From the NCBI GenBank assembly GCA_946482045.1, contig CAMLPZ010000082.1:1-14518 (forward strand): a stretch of 14,518 nt of DNA. The letters are read 5' to 3'. Every line of letters starts with the position of its first letter. The stretch's first letter is position 1. The notes beneath the pieces were generated by a model that ran no database searches, was not told the origin of the DNA, and was given only the letters and a program-made list of their open reading frames with translations. Both the position numbers and the translations under genes were made by a program. Source of the DNA: an uncultured Asticcacaulis sp. (GTDB lineage: Bacteria; Pseudomonadota; Alphaproteobacteria; Caulobacterales; Caulobacteraceae). Of the stretch, positions 1-7,925 are shown in pieces.

Positions 1-711
1 GCCCAGGAGGTGCGTTTCGTCGCCTGTCCGATGTATCGCGACACCGACCAGGGACGCAAATCCGGCTGCTGGCTGGTGCGCGATCCGGCCAGTGGCGTGA
101 CCTACGACGTTTCCGGCGCCTCGGCATTGCCGGACTGGCGGCATGGCGTGCTGGTCGAGGGGCGGGTATCCACGGGCGCGGACGCCTGCGGGGGCGTCAT
201 CATGGACCCGGTCAGGGTTTCGGTGCTGGACGAGATGACGTGCGTAGGCCGCATCCTGCCAGCGGAAGGATATAAGGGGCGCAAGTTCGCCTTGCCGCGG
301 ACGGTGTTCAAACCGCTATATCTGCCCGCCGACCCGGTCATGGGCCCGTTTACCGCGCGGACCTTCCGCCTGTATTTCGAGCACGGCAGCGCCTTTTTCA
401 CCTACCAGTCGACGGATTTCTACATGGACGAAGCCGCGCGATGGCTGGTGGCCGCCAAGCCAAGGCGGATTATTATCACCGGCTATGCCGCGACCCGTAC
501 GGAGACTGTGTCCGGACAACCTATCCATGAAGACAAGAGCGTGGCCAAAGCGCGGGCTGAACGCACAGCATTGTGGCTGACGCGGGTAGGGATTGATCCC
601 AAACAGATTATCGTCAGGGCTTCGGGGCGGCCCAAGCCGGTCGTTGATCCCGCCGCCGGCAACTTGGCGGACCCGTCCCTGCGGCGCGTGGAAATCCAGG
701 CTGAATTTTAA
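1..711 (+). CDS. OmpA-family exported protein, 5' end outside window
   Basis: The frame is open to the left edge and begins Ala-Gln-Glu, which resembles the residues just after a signal-peptidase site. A GTG at 10 is available, but the real start probably lies upstream with a signal peptide. The last ~110 residues form an OmpA-like peptidoglycan-binding domain: FEHGSAFF opens it, then ITGYAATRTETVSG, a helix rich in AKARAER, and the closing DPSLRRVEIQAEF. The preceding ~120 residues hold four cysteines (in ACP, GCW, ACGG and TCV) and the LPAEGYKGRKFALP segment. I believe I have seen this arrangement in other alphaproteobacterial OmpA-family proteins, but I cannot name the N-terminal domain. 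The likely role is anchoring envelope to peptidoglycan in the periplasm. The gene converges on the MFS gene with only 6 bp between stops. Its link to the aromatic-related genes is unknown. Confidence 0.85.
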   Translation, partial: AQEVRFVACPMYRDTDQGRKSGCWLVRDPASGVTYDVSGASALPDWRHGVLVEGRVSTGADACGGVIMDPVRVSVLDEMTCVGRILPAEGYKGRKFALPRTVFKPLYLPADPVMGPFTARTFRLYFEHGSAFFTYQSTDFYMDEAARWLVAAKPRRIIITGYAATRTETVSGQPIHEDKSVAKARAERTALWLTRVGIDPKQIIVRASGRPKPVVDPAAGNLADPSLRRVEIQAEF

Positions 712-717
712 ACGCAA

Positions 718-1926
718 TCAGGGGCGCAGCAGCCGGTTTCGGTCGCCGCAAAGGATAAACCCTAGGGCCGCCACGCTGCACAGGCAGGCGCTCAAGGGCA
801 ACAGGGCCACGTTTCCCGTCCAGTGCTGGCCGACAAAGCCCGCCAAGCTGGAGCCGAGCATGGCCGTGACAACGCCCTGCAGCGACGCAGCCGTGCCGGC
901 GACGGCGCCATTGGGCTCCATAGACAAGGCGTTGAAGTTGGCCGTGCACATACTCATCGCCATCATGGTCAGGCCCTGAAGGACGATAAAGCTAAACAGG
1001 GTTTCATGGCCGGTCATGGTCCACAGCGCGTGTGCGAAGCTGATCAGGATGAAGCAGAGCAGAGCGGTATGCGATATCCTCCGCACACCCAGGCGCTCGA
1101 CCAGGCTGGCGTTGAAAACCGAACCGGCGGCCATTCCCAAGGCACATATGGCAAAGACGGGCGCCAGCCATTGCGGCCTGGCGAAGACGTCGTGGAAAAT
1201 CTGCGGCATCAGTGACACGTAGATCAGCATGGTGGCCAGCATGCAGCCTACGGCCAGGGTATAGACGACGCTTATCGGTTGGGTCAGGACAGACACCCCG
1301 ACGCTGCGGAGGCGCCTGAGGTTCGGGCGATGCCTGTTTTCCAGGGCGTGGGTCTCCGGCAGGCGTATCCACATCCAGGCACAGATTGCTGTCGCCAGGA
1401 CGGCTATGAGGAGAAATATGGCCTGCCATGGCAGGGCCAGCAACACCAGTTGTCCGAGGCTGGGAGCCAAAATGGGTACGGCGAGAAAGATGACGTAGCT
1501 GGTCGACATGACCCGTGCCATGCGGTTACCGGTGTAAAGGTCGCGAATGACAGCCCGGGTCACCACACTGGCTGAAGCCGCGCACATGCCTTGGAGCAGG
1601 CGTAGCGCAAGTAGAAACGGCAAGGACGTCGCAAAGGCGGTCGCCGCCATGAGAAGGGCGAACAGGCCGATGCCGACAAGAAGCATGCGTTTGCGCCCCA
1701 GCCAGTCGGAGAGCACGCCAAACACCAGTTGGCCAAGACCGTGGCCAAAGAAGAAAATCGCCACGACCCCTTGGAGGTGGTTGGGGTTGCGGACATCAAG
1801 GGATTGGCCGATCTGTGGCAGGGCCGGCAGCATGGCGTCAATGCCCAGTGCCGTCATCGCCATAAGGCATGATACCAGCGCAACGAATTCCGGGAATGGC
1901 AAGGGTTCTGCGCGGCGGTCGGTCAA
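718..1926 (-). CDS. MFS drug-resistance-type transporter, Bcr/CflA family
   Basis: A 402-residue, very hydrophobic protein with about twelve membrane segments, the usual size for this family. Family marks are the first-helix sequence GIDAMLPALP (residues 28-37) and MFS motif A in the loop after helix 2, GVLSDWLGRKR (70-80). Known members are proton-driven exporters of drugs or small metabolites in the inner membrane. The start used is TTG, because no in-frame ATG or GTG lies between it and upstream sequence. It places 28 residues before the first-helix motif, as expected. The next ATG (residue 22) would cut into helix 1. No strong ribosome binding site is visible, so the start is uncertain. 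It is divergent from the CocE-type hydrolase and shares an intergenic region with a palindrome, so it may export a toxic aromatic or a product of that hydrolase. That role is inference. Confidence 0.88.
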   Translation of the reverse strand: MTDRRAEPLPFPEFVALVSCLMAMTALGIDAMLPALPQIGQSLDVRNPNHLQGVVAIFFFGHGLGQLVFGVLSDWLGRKRMLLVGIGLFALLMAATAFATSLPFLLALRLLQGMCAASASVVTRAVIRDLYTGNRMARVMSTSYVIFLAVPILAPSLGQLVLLALPWQAIFLLIAVLATAICAWMWIRLPETHALENRHRPNLRRLRSVGVSVLTQPISVVYTLAVGCMLATMLIYVSLMPQIFHDVFARPQWLAPVFAICALGMAAGSVFNASLVERLGVRRISHTALLCFILISFAHALWTMTGHETLFSFIVLQGLTMMAMSMCTANFNALSMEPNGAVAGTAASLQGVVTAMLGSSLAGFVGQHWTGNVALLPLSACLCSVAALGFILCGDRNRLLRP

Positions 1927-1988
1927 GGGCGGTCCAGTATCAGAAGCTAGTGTCGAAGTGCGACCATCTATAATCCAAAATGTTATTA

Positions 1989-1994
1989 ATTATA
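1989..1994 (-). promoter_or_regulatory. Candidate -10 box for the MFS gene
   Basis: The minus strand reads TATAAT, a perfect -10 hexamer, about 63 bp upstream of the TTG start. No good -35 hexamer lies 16-18 bp further upstream. The palindrome at 2000-2013 sits in the spacer/-35 zone, so a regulator bound there could control this promoter. Assigned by pattern only. Confidence 0.35.
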
Positions 1995-1997
1995 CCT

Positions 1998-2013
1998 ATT
2001 ATTGTTGACAATA
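1998..2013. promoter_or_regulatory. VanR/GntR-like operator variant between MFS and hydrolase genes
   Basis: The palindrome TATTGT-TG-ACAATA (2000-2013) has perfect 6-bp arms. Its left side, CTATTATTG (1996-2004), is identical to the left side of the vanA operator, and the next CAATA falls at the same distance (CTATTATTG-N4-CAATA). The two sites differ at the centre, TTGA here against GATC at vanA. A TTGACA hexamer (2005-2010) overlaps the right arm and could be a -35 for the rightward gene, although no good -10 follows it. Likely bound by VanR or a related FCD-type GntR regulator. That is inference from similarity of the two sites. Confidence 0.45.
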
Positions 2014-2095
2014 TCATCGATGACGGTAACTCTGTACGCAAGCAACCCGTACGCGCCAGGCGGCCGTGACAAGAAACAACAGGGTGGGAATGCGC

Positions 2096-3817
2096 ATGAA
2101 AAAAGGTCGTCCGCAGAAGTCGCCTTGGTCGAGTTGGGCGACATTTATGGCCATCGTTCTGGCAGGAACGGCCCTCAGCGCAGCGGCAGATACGCAGGCA
2201 GATTATCAGCGGCAATCGCTTTACGTTCCGGTGCGCGACGGCACGCGGCTGGCGGTCAATATCTACCGCCCCGCCGTCGGCGGCCAGGCGATCGCTGAGC
2301 CCAAGCCGGTCGTCTTTGTCTTCACGCCCTATCGCGCGCGCTTCAAGGACGACAAAGGGAAGGTGAATGAGACGGCGCTGGACGACAATCTGGGCCTGCA
2401 GTCCCTTTTGCGCGCCGGCTACGTCATTGCGGTCGCTGATATCCGCGGCAAGGGCGCGTCCTTTGGTTCCCGGCGCGGCTTTCAGGACCGCACCGAAGCA
2501 CAGGACGGACACGACCTCGTCGAATGGCTGGCCCGCCAGCCGTTTTCAACCGGCGCTGTCGGCATGATCGGCTGCTCGTACTACGGCGGCACGACCTTCC
2601 ATACGGCAAGTACCGCGCCACCTTCGCTTAAGGCTGTCTTCATTGGCGCGTCCGACCTCGACAAATATAACTTCGTCCGCGCCGGCGGCATTACAGCGCA
2701 ATTCAATACACGGCCGGACGAGCCGGCGTCCGTGGACCTGGCCAGCCTGCCCGTCGATGCCGATACGGACGGCAGCCTGCTGCGCCAGGCTGTTGCCGAG
2801 CACGCGCGTAACACACCTATGGGGCCGCTGTGGTACGGCATGCCCTACCGCGACAGCATCTCGAATTTCACCGGCAACGCCTACTGGGAAGAGGTCGGCG
2901 TCTACAATTATCTCGATGCGATCCGCAAAGCCGGGATTGCGACCTACTTCTGGGGTAACTGGCAGGATGAGCCGACCGGCCAGACGATCCTGGCTGCCGC
3001 CAATCTGGACAGTAAGTTCCTGGGTGGGCCGGGAGGGCACTGCGTGCCGCCGAAAGAATTCGATTTTGCAGGCGAAATTACTCGCTACTTCGACCACTAC
3101 CTCAAGGGTGTCGACAACGGCATTGAGAAGGCGCCGCGCGTCACCTATTGGGTCGAGGGGCTTGATGGCGAGGGCAAATACGTCCAGTCCGACACCCTGC
3201 CGGGCGAGAAGGCGTCTCCGCTTACCCTGCGTCTAAACGCCGGCTCCGGTTTGAGTGCAAGCGCAGGACAGAAGGGCAGCAACGCCTTCACCGTCGATTA
3301 TAACCTGCCGCCGCCCGAATATTTTGCCTTCTGGCCCCAGCCCATGGATAAGCACGGCCTGAGCTATACGGGCGCGCCACTCACCGCGCCCTTGAAGCTT
3401 GTTGGGTTTCCGGTTGCGAACCTGACCGTGGCGACAAGCCAACCGGATGCAGACCTGTTCGTTTATGTCGATCAGATCGACGCGGCCGGCAAGGCCGAGG
3501 TCATTTCCTTCGGCCGCCTCAAGCTGTCACACCGCAAACAGTCCAAGGCGCCGTACGACACTCTAGGGCTGCCGTGGCATTCAGGCAGGTCGGGCGATAT
3601 CCTGCCGATCGCCGCGGGCGAAAAAGCAAAGGTTTCGATCGCCCTGACGCCGGTGTCGCGAGTTATTCCTGCCGGCGCGCAGCTACGACTAACCGTTGCG
3701 GGCGCCGACCCGCGTCAGCGCAATTTAAAAGACATTCAATTGACGCCTCCGCCGGTGATCACGGTCTTTCACGGCGGGAAGGACGCATCACGTATCGACC
3801 TGCCGATATCGAAGTAG
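2096..3817 (+). CDS. Exported CocE/NonD-family serine hydrolase (S15-type)
   Basis: A protein of about 573 residues with the X-Pro dipeptidyl-peptidase/cocaine-esterase architecture. After the signal come a catalytic alpha/beta domain and a C-terminal jelly-roll (from about PLTAPLKLVGFPVANLTV onward). Numbering from the longer GTG-initiated form (start 2066), the nucleophile is Ser171 in GCSYYG, the acid probably Asp301 in WGNWQDEP, and the histidine His325 in GPGGHC, all in family order. The ATG at 2096 is preferred: AGGGTGGGA ends 6 nt upstream and it gives a clean signal peptide (MKKGRPQK, then a hydrophobic core, then LSAAA). The GTG at 2066 or ATG at 2090 would add residues and fit the ribosome binding site poorly. 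Family members cleave esters, amides or N-terminal acyl groups. The substrate here is unknown; an acyl or aromatic ester in the periplasm is suggested by the neighbours. Confidence 0.88.
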   Translation: MKKGRPQKSPWSSWATFMAIVLAGTALSAAADTQADYQRQSLYVPVRDGTRLAVNIYRPAVGGQAIAEPKPVVFVFTPYRARFKDDKGKVNETALDDNLGLQSLLRAGYVIAVADIRGKGASFGSRRGFQDRTEAQDGHDLVEWLARQPFSTGAVGMIGCSYYGGTTFHTASTAPPSLKAVFIGASDLDKYNFVRAGGITAQFNTRPDEPASVDLASLPVDADTDGSLLRQAVAEHARNTPMGPLWYGMPYRDSISNFTGNAYWEEVGVYNYLDAIRKAGIATYFWGNWQDEPTGQTILAAANLDSKFLGGPGGHCVPPKEFDFAGEITRYFDHYLKGVDNGIEKAPRVTYWVEGLDGEGKYVQSDTLPGEKASPLTLRLNAGSGLSASAGQKGSNAFTVDYNLPPPEYFAFWPQPMDKHGLSYTGAPLTAPLKLVGFPVANLTVATSQPDADLFVYVDQIDAAGKAEVISFGRLKLSHRKQSKAPYDTLGLPWHSGRSGDILPIAAGEKAKVSIALTPVSRVIPAGAQLRLTVAGADPRQRNLKDIQLTPPPVITVFHGGKDASRIDLPISK

Positions 3818-4082
3818 AACGAACAATGGCGTGCGGCGGGCGTTCCGCGGGTGCGCGTTTGACCCTGTGGATTAGGTTTACAAAGCGCGGAAGCAAAGCC
3901 CGCCTTCCTCGCTCTGGCATCACAGCCAACATTTTTTCAACGATAGCCCAGCGTCGCCGTCCATAGACCGCAGCGGTATGCATCCCGGCGGTACGTAACG
4001 GCTGCGGCAGTCGAGCCGCCGGAAATATACCTGTATCTGCTCACCTTATACGTGTGTCGTGCCTGCAACAGCCGGAAATAAC

Positions 4083-4103
4083 ATTGTCATTTGGTTTGAC
4101 GAT
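4083..4103. promoter_or_regulatory. Inverted repeat upstream of the TonB receptor gene
   Basis: ATTGTCA (4083-4089), a 7-bp spacer, then TGACGAT (4097-4103): 7-bp arms with one mismatch. The ATTGTCA arm equals one arm of the palindrome upstream of the CocE-type gene. A TTGACG hexamer (4096-4101) overlaps the right arm and could be a -35. A possible -10, TATGAT (4124-4129), is 22 bp away, too far for a standard promoter. Pattern only. Confidence 0.25.
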
Positions 4104-4144
4104 GCTCCCGGAACGGAGTTAGGTATGATGAATACTAAATAATT

Positions 4145-4166
4145 CGCATAACTAATATGCGGCATA
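4145..4166. repeat. Interlocking GCATA/TATGC palindromes before the TonB receptor
   Basis: CGCATA-actaa-TATGCG (4145-4161) is a perfect inverted repeat with 6-bp arms. Its right arm also forms TATGC-G-GCATA (4156-4166). Three alternating half-sites are thus packed into 22 bp immediately 5' of the ribosome binding site. This suits an operator, or a leader hairpin occluding translation, but no factor can be named. Confidence 0.35.
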
Positions 4167-4181
4167 AAAAGGGAGTAAGAG

Positions 4182-6548
4182 ATGCATCACCATGAAAATG
4201 GCCGGGTATGGACGCGCCGGTTTCACAAGGCGGGACTGGCGGCGATCGCCGTGTCGTGCCTGCCATTCCTTTATTCCGAAGCCTTTGCGCAGAGCACGGC
4301 ACAAGCGCCGTCTGCCGGTGCGGATGACGAAACCATTGTCGTCACGGCGCGGCGACGCACAGAACTGCTCCAGGATACTCCGATCGCCATTACTGTCCTG
4401 AGCGCGAAGGCGCTGGAGCGCCAGCAGATCCAGGCAACGACCGAGCTCGGCAAGGTGACGCCCAATCTTCAGTTCGCGACCTACGGTACGCTGACTGGCA
4501 ACAACTCGGCTGCCCAGGTTTTTATTCGCGGCATTGGCCAGACGGATGCCACCGGCGCTGTGGATCCTGGCGTCGGCCTCTACATCGATGACGTCTATAT
4601 GGGCCGGTCGGTCGGCGGCGCGATGGAGTTCCGCGACATCGCCAGCGTCCAGGTCGTTCGTGGTCCCCAGGGCACGCTTTTCGGCCGCAACACGATCGGC
4701 GGCGCCGTGCTGCTGGCGACCAATAAACCGGGCGCCGGCAACACGTTCCGCGCCGGCATCGGCGATGACAATCTTCAGGAAGTGTTTGGCGCGTTCGATC
4801 TGCCGATTTCGGAAACCCTCCAAGGGCGTGTCGCCCTGGGCAAGCGGACGCGCGACGGCTATGTCCATCGGGTTTCCGACGGCCTCGACCTTGGCGACAC
4901 GAACACCTCCAACGCCCAGGGGACCCTGCGCTGGGAGCCGACGGCTGACCTGACCCTGACCCTGCGTGGCGACTACGCCAAGGCCGATGAGAACGGGTCG
5001 CCGTTCGTCTTCCTTCAGATCGCCGAGAACCAAACCTTTCCGGCGGCGGCCAGCAAAGCCGCTGGCTGCCCGGGCGCGACCTTTCCGCCGCCGTTTGTGC
5101 CGGCGACGGCCGATGCGCGCTGCGCCAACGATGCGCAATACAAGGGGCCTTTCACCAACGGCGGGACGGCGCCGGCCTTCAGCACGCTTGAAAACTCAGG
5201 GGTTTCGCTGGTCGCCGAATGGGAGCTCAGCGATATGCTGTCGCTTAAGTCGATTTCGTCGGCGCGGAGCCTGGAATGGTCAGGCGCGCGCGATGCCGAC
5301 AACACGCCCTTGCTGATCCTGCAAACCAACTACAGCAGCAAGAGCGAGCAGAAGAGCCAGGAATTGCAGGCACAGTTCAAGCTGGGACGCCTGGATGGTG
5401 TCGTTGGCGCCTACTATTTCAACGAAGAGACTTTCGACCGCGTGCTGGTCGGCCTCGGCAATCCTGGCACGTCCTACGACACTCAGAGGGTTCAGCTTGA
5501 GACCGAGGCGACAGCCCTGTTTACCCAGTGGAGCTTCAAGGCCACCGATGCATTAAGCCTCTCGGCCGGCCTGCGCTATACGGATGAGACCAAGAGCCTT
5601 CAGGGTGTTATGTTCAATGTCGCACCCTATACGGCGGCGGAACCTGCCGCGCCGACCGCCCTGTGTCCGTTCGGCGGCCCGCCACCAACGCAGACCGGCT
5701 GTCTGTTTATCGCTACCAGCAAGAATGAGCGCAAGTTCACGGCGACAACGGGATCAGCTAGCGTACAGTACCGCTGGAGTCCGGCGCTGATGACCTATGT
5801 CAGTTGGTCGCAAGGCTTCAAGAGCGGCGGCTTCAACGAGCGCTACAACAATGCCCCGCCGGGCAATGTGCCGATCTCATTCGCGCCGGAGTCGGCAGAA
5901 ACACTCGAAGGCGGCTTCAAGGCCAATCCGGTCAGGGGCCTGCGGATCAACGGCGCGATTTTCAGTACCAAATACACCGACATGCAGATGACCTATCGCC
6001 TGGGAGTGGTGCCCTTGCTGTTCAATGCCGGCGAAGCGACGATCAGCGGGCTTGAGCTGGAGGCGGAATATATTCCGTTCCCGGACCTTTACTTAAGCGC
6101 CAGCGTCGGATCTCTGGATACCGGTTTTGACAGCATCACCAACCCGCCGTCCTACGGCGCGGTCACCCCGACCTCGGTCGCCACCCTGAACAGCAGGTTG
6201 CCCTTTGCGCCGGAGTTGCAGGGGCATGTCAGCGCGGCCTATACCTTCCATCCCGGCGGCGGTTATCGCCTGACGCCGCGCGTCAATGTCGCCTACACGG
6301 ACCAGCAGTATTTCGATGCCGGCAATACGGTGTCGATCGCGCAGAACAAGTCCATCACTGTCGTCAACGCCTCGCTCGTTTTCGAGCCGGATGACCGCAA
6401 GTGGAATGTCACCTTGTCGGGCAACAACCTGACCGACCGGGTCTACCCGCTTGCGGGCACATCTTCCGAGAGTACGTCCGCCGGTTATGCGGAGGTCATT
6501 TATGCCCGACCGCGTAGCGTGACACTGACCTACTCCATCAACTTCTAG
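4182..6548 (+). CDS. TonB-dependent outer-membrane receptor
   Basis: A 788-residue receptor of normal family size. A signal peptide runs to about AFA|Q (residues 34-37). A TonB-box-like stretch, ETIVVTARRR (50-59), follows. The plug domain covers roughly 60-180 with FIRGIGQ (114-120), YIDDVYMGR and RGPQGTLFGRN (160-170), and the rest is a 22-strand barrel. The C-terminus, TLTYSINF, ends in Phe as the barrel-assembly machinery expects. It imports a ligand across the outer membrane using TonB/ExbBD energy. The overall type (VVTARRR, no CarboxypepD_reg domain seen) is common among alphaproteobacterial receptors for plant-derived or aromatic compounds as well as siderophores, so the substrate cannot be read from sequence. 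The ATG at 4182 follows GGGAG by 6 nt. Flanking exported hydrolases suggest an ester ligand; this is inference. Confidence 0.93.
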   Translation: MHHHENGRVWTRRFHKAGLAAIAVSCLPFLYSEAFAQSTAQAPSAGADDETIVVTARRRTELLQDTPIAITVLSAKALERQQIQATTELGKVTPNLQFATYGTLTGNNSAAQVFIRGIGQTDATGAVDPGVGLYIDDVYMGRSVGGAMEFRDIASVQVVRGPQGTLFGRNTIGGAVLLATNKPGAGNTFRAGIGDDNLQEVFGAFDLPISETLQGRVALGKRTRDGYVHRVSDGLDLGDTNTSNAQGTLRWEPTADLTLTLRGDYAKADENGSPFVFLQIAENQTFPAAASKAAGCPGATFPPPFVPATADARCANDAQYKGPFTNGGTAPAFSTLENSGVSLVAEWELSDMLSLKSISSARSLEWSGARDADNTPLLILQTNYSSKSEQKSQELQAQFKLGRLDGVVGAYYFNEETFDRVLVGLGNPGTSYDTQRVQLETEATALFTQWSFKATDALSLSAGLRYTDETKSLQGVMFNVAPYTAAEPAAPTALCPFGGPPPTQTGCLFIATSKNERKFTATTGSASVQYRWSPALMTYVSWSQGFKSGGFNERYNNAPPGNVPISFAPESAETLEGGFKANPVRGLRINGAIFSTKYTDMQMTYRLGVVPLLFNAGEATISGLELEAEYIPFPDLYLSASVGSLDTGFDSITNPPSYGAVTPTSVATLNSRLPFAPELQGHVSAAYTFHPGGGYRLTPRVNVAYTDQQYFDAGNTVSIAQNKSITVVNASLVFEPDDRKWNVTLSGNNLTDRVYPLAGTSSESTSAGYAEVIYARPRSVTLTYSINF

Positions 6549-6554
6549 CTAAGC

Positions 6555-6591
6555 AAAGCGCCGGACCTGATGGTCCGGCGCTTTTCCTTTT
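6555..6591 (+). terminator. Intrinsic terminator after the TonB receptor gene
   Basis: AAAGCGCCGGACC (6555-6567), loop TGAT, and GGTCCGGCGCTTT (6572-6584) make a perfect 13-bp stem, followed by TTTTCCTTTT. It starts 6 bp after the stop codon. It lies between convergent genes but has a good U-tract only on the plus strand. Confidence 0.92.
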
Positions 6592-6607
6592 GTATACGCG
6601 GCGCGTA

Positions 6608-7573
6608 CTAACCCTTCGGCTTCAGATAGCCGTGCATTCCCAGCCAGCGCGAGAAAGCATCGAACCATCCGGTGCTGGTGGTTGCCTTTTTGTACATACC
6701 GAAGCCGTGGCCGCCCTGCTCATATAGGTGAAATTCCACCGGGCGCTTGGCTGCACGCCAATTTGTGATCAGGCCGTATTCAGGCCCGCCAAAGAGGGGG
6801 TCGTCCGCCGCCAGGGCGACAAACAGGGGCGGTGCGTCGGCCGGTACTGTCACTGGCATGAGCGGGCCATAGATGTCGCCGATAAAGGCGGGTTTGGCGT
6901 CCTGGCCATAAAGGGCGGTCGACAGGGTCAGCATGGCGCCGGCGGAAAAGCCGACCATGCCGATGCGATCGGCATCAACCTTCCATTCCTTGGACCGTGA
7001 CCGGACCAGCGCAAAGGCCGCGCGTGCATCCGCGATCTGAGGGGCAAGGAAGGTTGCGGGATCCTGTGTGCCGGGCGGGCGCGGCCGCGCCGCGCCGGAG
7101 AACATCTCGGCCATCGACTTTTCGAATCCAGCCATGTCTTCGGGCGTCTGGTTCAGTCGATATTTCAGCACGAATGCCGCCACGCCTTGATCCGCAAGTG
7201 CCTTGGCGACGTCCCAGCCTTCATTTTCCATCGACAAAGTACGGAAGCCGCCGCCCGGTGCGACGATGACGGCCGCGCCGGTCGCCTTTGCCGGATCGGG
7301 GAGGAATGGCGTCAGAGTCGCGACAGTGACATTACGTGCGAAGACGCTGCCATACTGACTGTGCCACGATTCCTTGGCAGTCGCTCCGGGCAGGGGGCCG
7401 GTGTCCAGGACGATTGCGTTCGGCTGGGCCGGGATGGCAATGGGGGTCATTTTGTCGTCCGCGGCGGTCGCGGACGACGTGAGAATGCACGTCAACGCGA
7501 ATGTGCCGGCGGCCAGTCTGATGGCAAGCCGACGTGCTGATTGTGTGGCCTTGCTAAAGCGCTGCGATGTCAT
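6608..7573 (-). CDS. Exported alpha/beta hydrolase (esterase-like)
   Basis: About 321 residues: a signal peptide (hydrophobic core FALTCILTSSATAA, cleavage near residue 40), then an alpha/beta-hydrolase fold. Numbering from the upstream ATG at 7579, the oxyanion-type APGGGF is at 107-112, the nucleophile Ser212 in GFSAG, the probable acid Asp260 in ALAADDPLF, and His291 in GGHGFGMY. The last motif is typical of acetyl-xylan/feruloyl-type esterases and dienelactone-hydrolase relatives. I chose the ATG at 7573: AGAGGAG lies 6 nt upstream of it, whereas it directly abuts the ATG at 7579. The likely task is periplasmic ester cleavage of an imported plant compound; substrate unknown. The gene ends about 25 bp from the TonB receptor's terminator and is transcribed toward it. 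Its leader carries an upstream intrinsic terminator, which may control it by attenuation. Confidence 0.88.
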   Translation of the reverse strand: MTSQRFSKATQSARRLAIRLAAGTFALTCILTSSATAADDKMTPIAIPAQPNAIVLDTGPLPGATAKESWHSQYGSVFARNVTVATLTPFLPDPAKATGAAVIVAPGGGFRTLSMENEGWDVAKALADQGVAAFVLKYRLNQTPEDMAGFEKSMAEMFSGAARPRPPGTQDPATFLAPQIADARAAFALVRSRSKEWKVDADRIGMVGFSAGAMLTLSTALYGQDAKPAFIGDIYGPLMPVTVPADAPPLFVALAADDPLFGGPEYGLITNWRAAKRPVEFHLYEQGGHGFGMYKKATTSTGWFDAFSRWLGMHGYLKPKG

Positions 7574-7636
7574 TTGCATCTCCTCTCTGATCTTGTTTTA
7601 TCTGAACCGGCATGGGCTTCACCTTTATCGCCAACG

Positions 7637-7671
7637 AAAAAAACGGGACGCAAACTAGGGAATGCGCCCCG
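7637..7671 (-). terminator. Intrinsic terminator in the leader of the alpha/beta hydrolase
   Basis: On the minus strand CGGGGCGCA, a 10-nt loop and TGCGTCCCG form a 9-bp stem with one mismatch (7644-7671), followed directly by seven T residues (7637-7643). It points left and ends about 64 nt before the hydrolase start. No protein gene lies upstream on that strand. It is therefore either the end of a small RNA or an attenuator for the hydrolase. Confidence 0.7.
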
Positions 7672-7790
7672 TGCCGTGCTCAAGGGAAGAGACTGCGAGT
7701 TCAGCAACTAGGAAGTAACGGGACACCTATGTCCATCTGCAATACATAGCGTCCGAGCTAACGATGTTAGCGATCACAACGCTATTACAT
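7637..7790 (-). ncRNA. Candidate structured leader or small RNA, leftward
   Basis: Read on the minus strand, three hairpins follow one another. The first is a nested element with outer arms ATAGCGT/ACGCTAT and a perfect inner GCTAAC-3 nt-GTTAGC (7746-7785). The second is GGACA-4 nt-TGTCC (7721-7734). The third is the T7 terminator at 7637-7671. The GGACGC beside the first hairpin (within 7749-7756) is complementary to GCGTCC in the terminator's 3' arm, so an antiterminator pairing is possible. No ORF with a ribosome binding site covers it and I recognise no known riboswitch family. The 5' end is not defined: no convincing promoter is visible, so the right boundary is arbitrary. Confidence 0.4.
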
Positions 7791-7925
7791 CAGACAATTT
7801 CCGTCAATCGATCTCTTCTCGTTTTCCTACGATGCCACAGCAATCATAGTCTCAGGCACGCCCAAAGACTTTTCAAGTTCCAATTAAGTCAATGAATTGA
7901 AACGAGAATGTATTATTATTTCAAT

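Larger units (their letters stand above)
3818..4181. other. Intergenic region between hydrolase and TonB receptor genes
   Basis: 364 bp without a convincing gene. It contains an inverted repeat with 7-bp arms (CCGGCGG 3985-3991 and CCGCCGG 4016-4022) enclosing a smaller GCGGC/GCCGC hairpin, but no T-tract follows, so it is a poor intrinsic terminator. On the minus strand, 3937-4086 is open and ends in WTATLGYR-stop, reminiscent of an outer-membrane barrel C-terminus; no start is visible. The right end is AT-rich and holds the regulatory-looking repeats listed separately. Confidence 0.5.

Noticed and set aside
2014..2023. TCATCGATGA palindrome as a separate operator
   Set aside because: A 10-bp perfect palindrome, but short, found once, and adjacent to a better-supported operator; chance is likely.
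1940..2512. 190-codon minus-strand frame across the MFS/hydrolase intergenic region
   Set aside because: It overlaps the 5' part of the CocE-type gene and the operator region, with no recognisable motif.
3574..3966. Rightward frame running past the CocE-type stop
   Set aside because: Mostly out of frame with the hydrolase gene; no ribosome binding site and Arg-rich shadow composition.
4152..5138. 328-codon open frame on the minus strand
   Set aside because: It lies antisense to the TonB receptor's signal, plug and early barrel, is rich in Arg/Gly as expected of a GC-rich shadow, and shows no domain.
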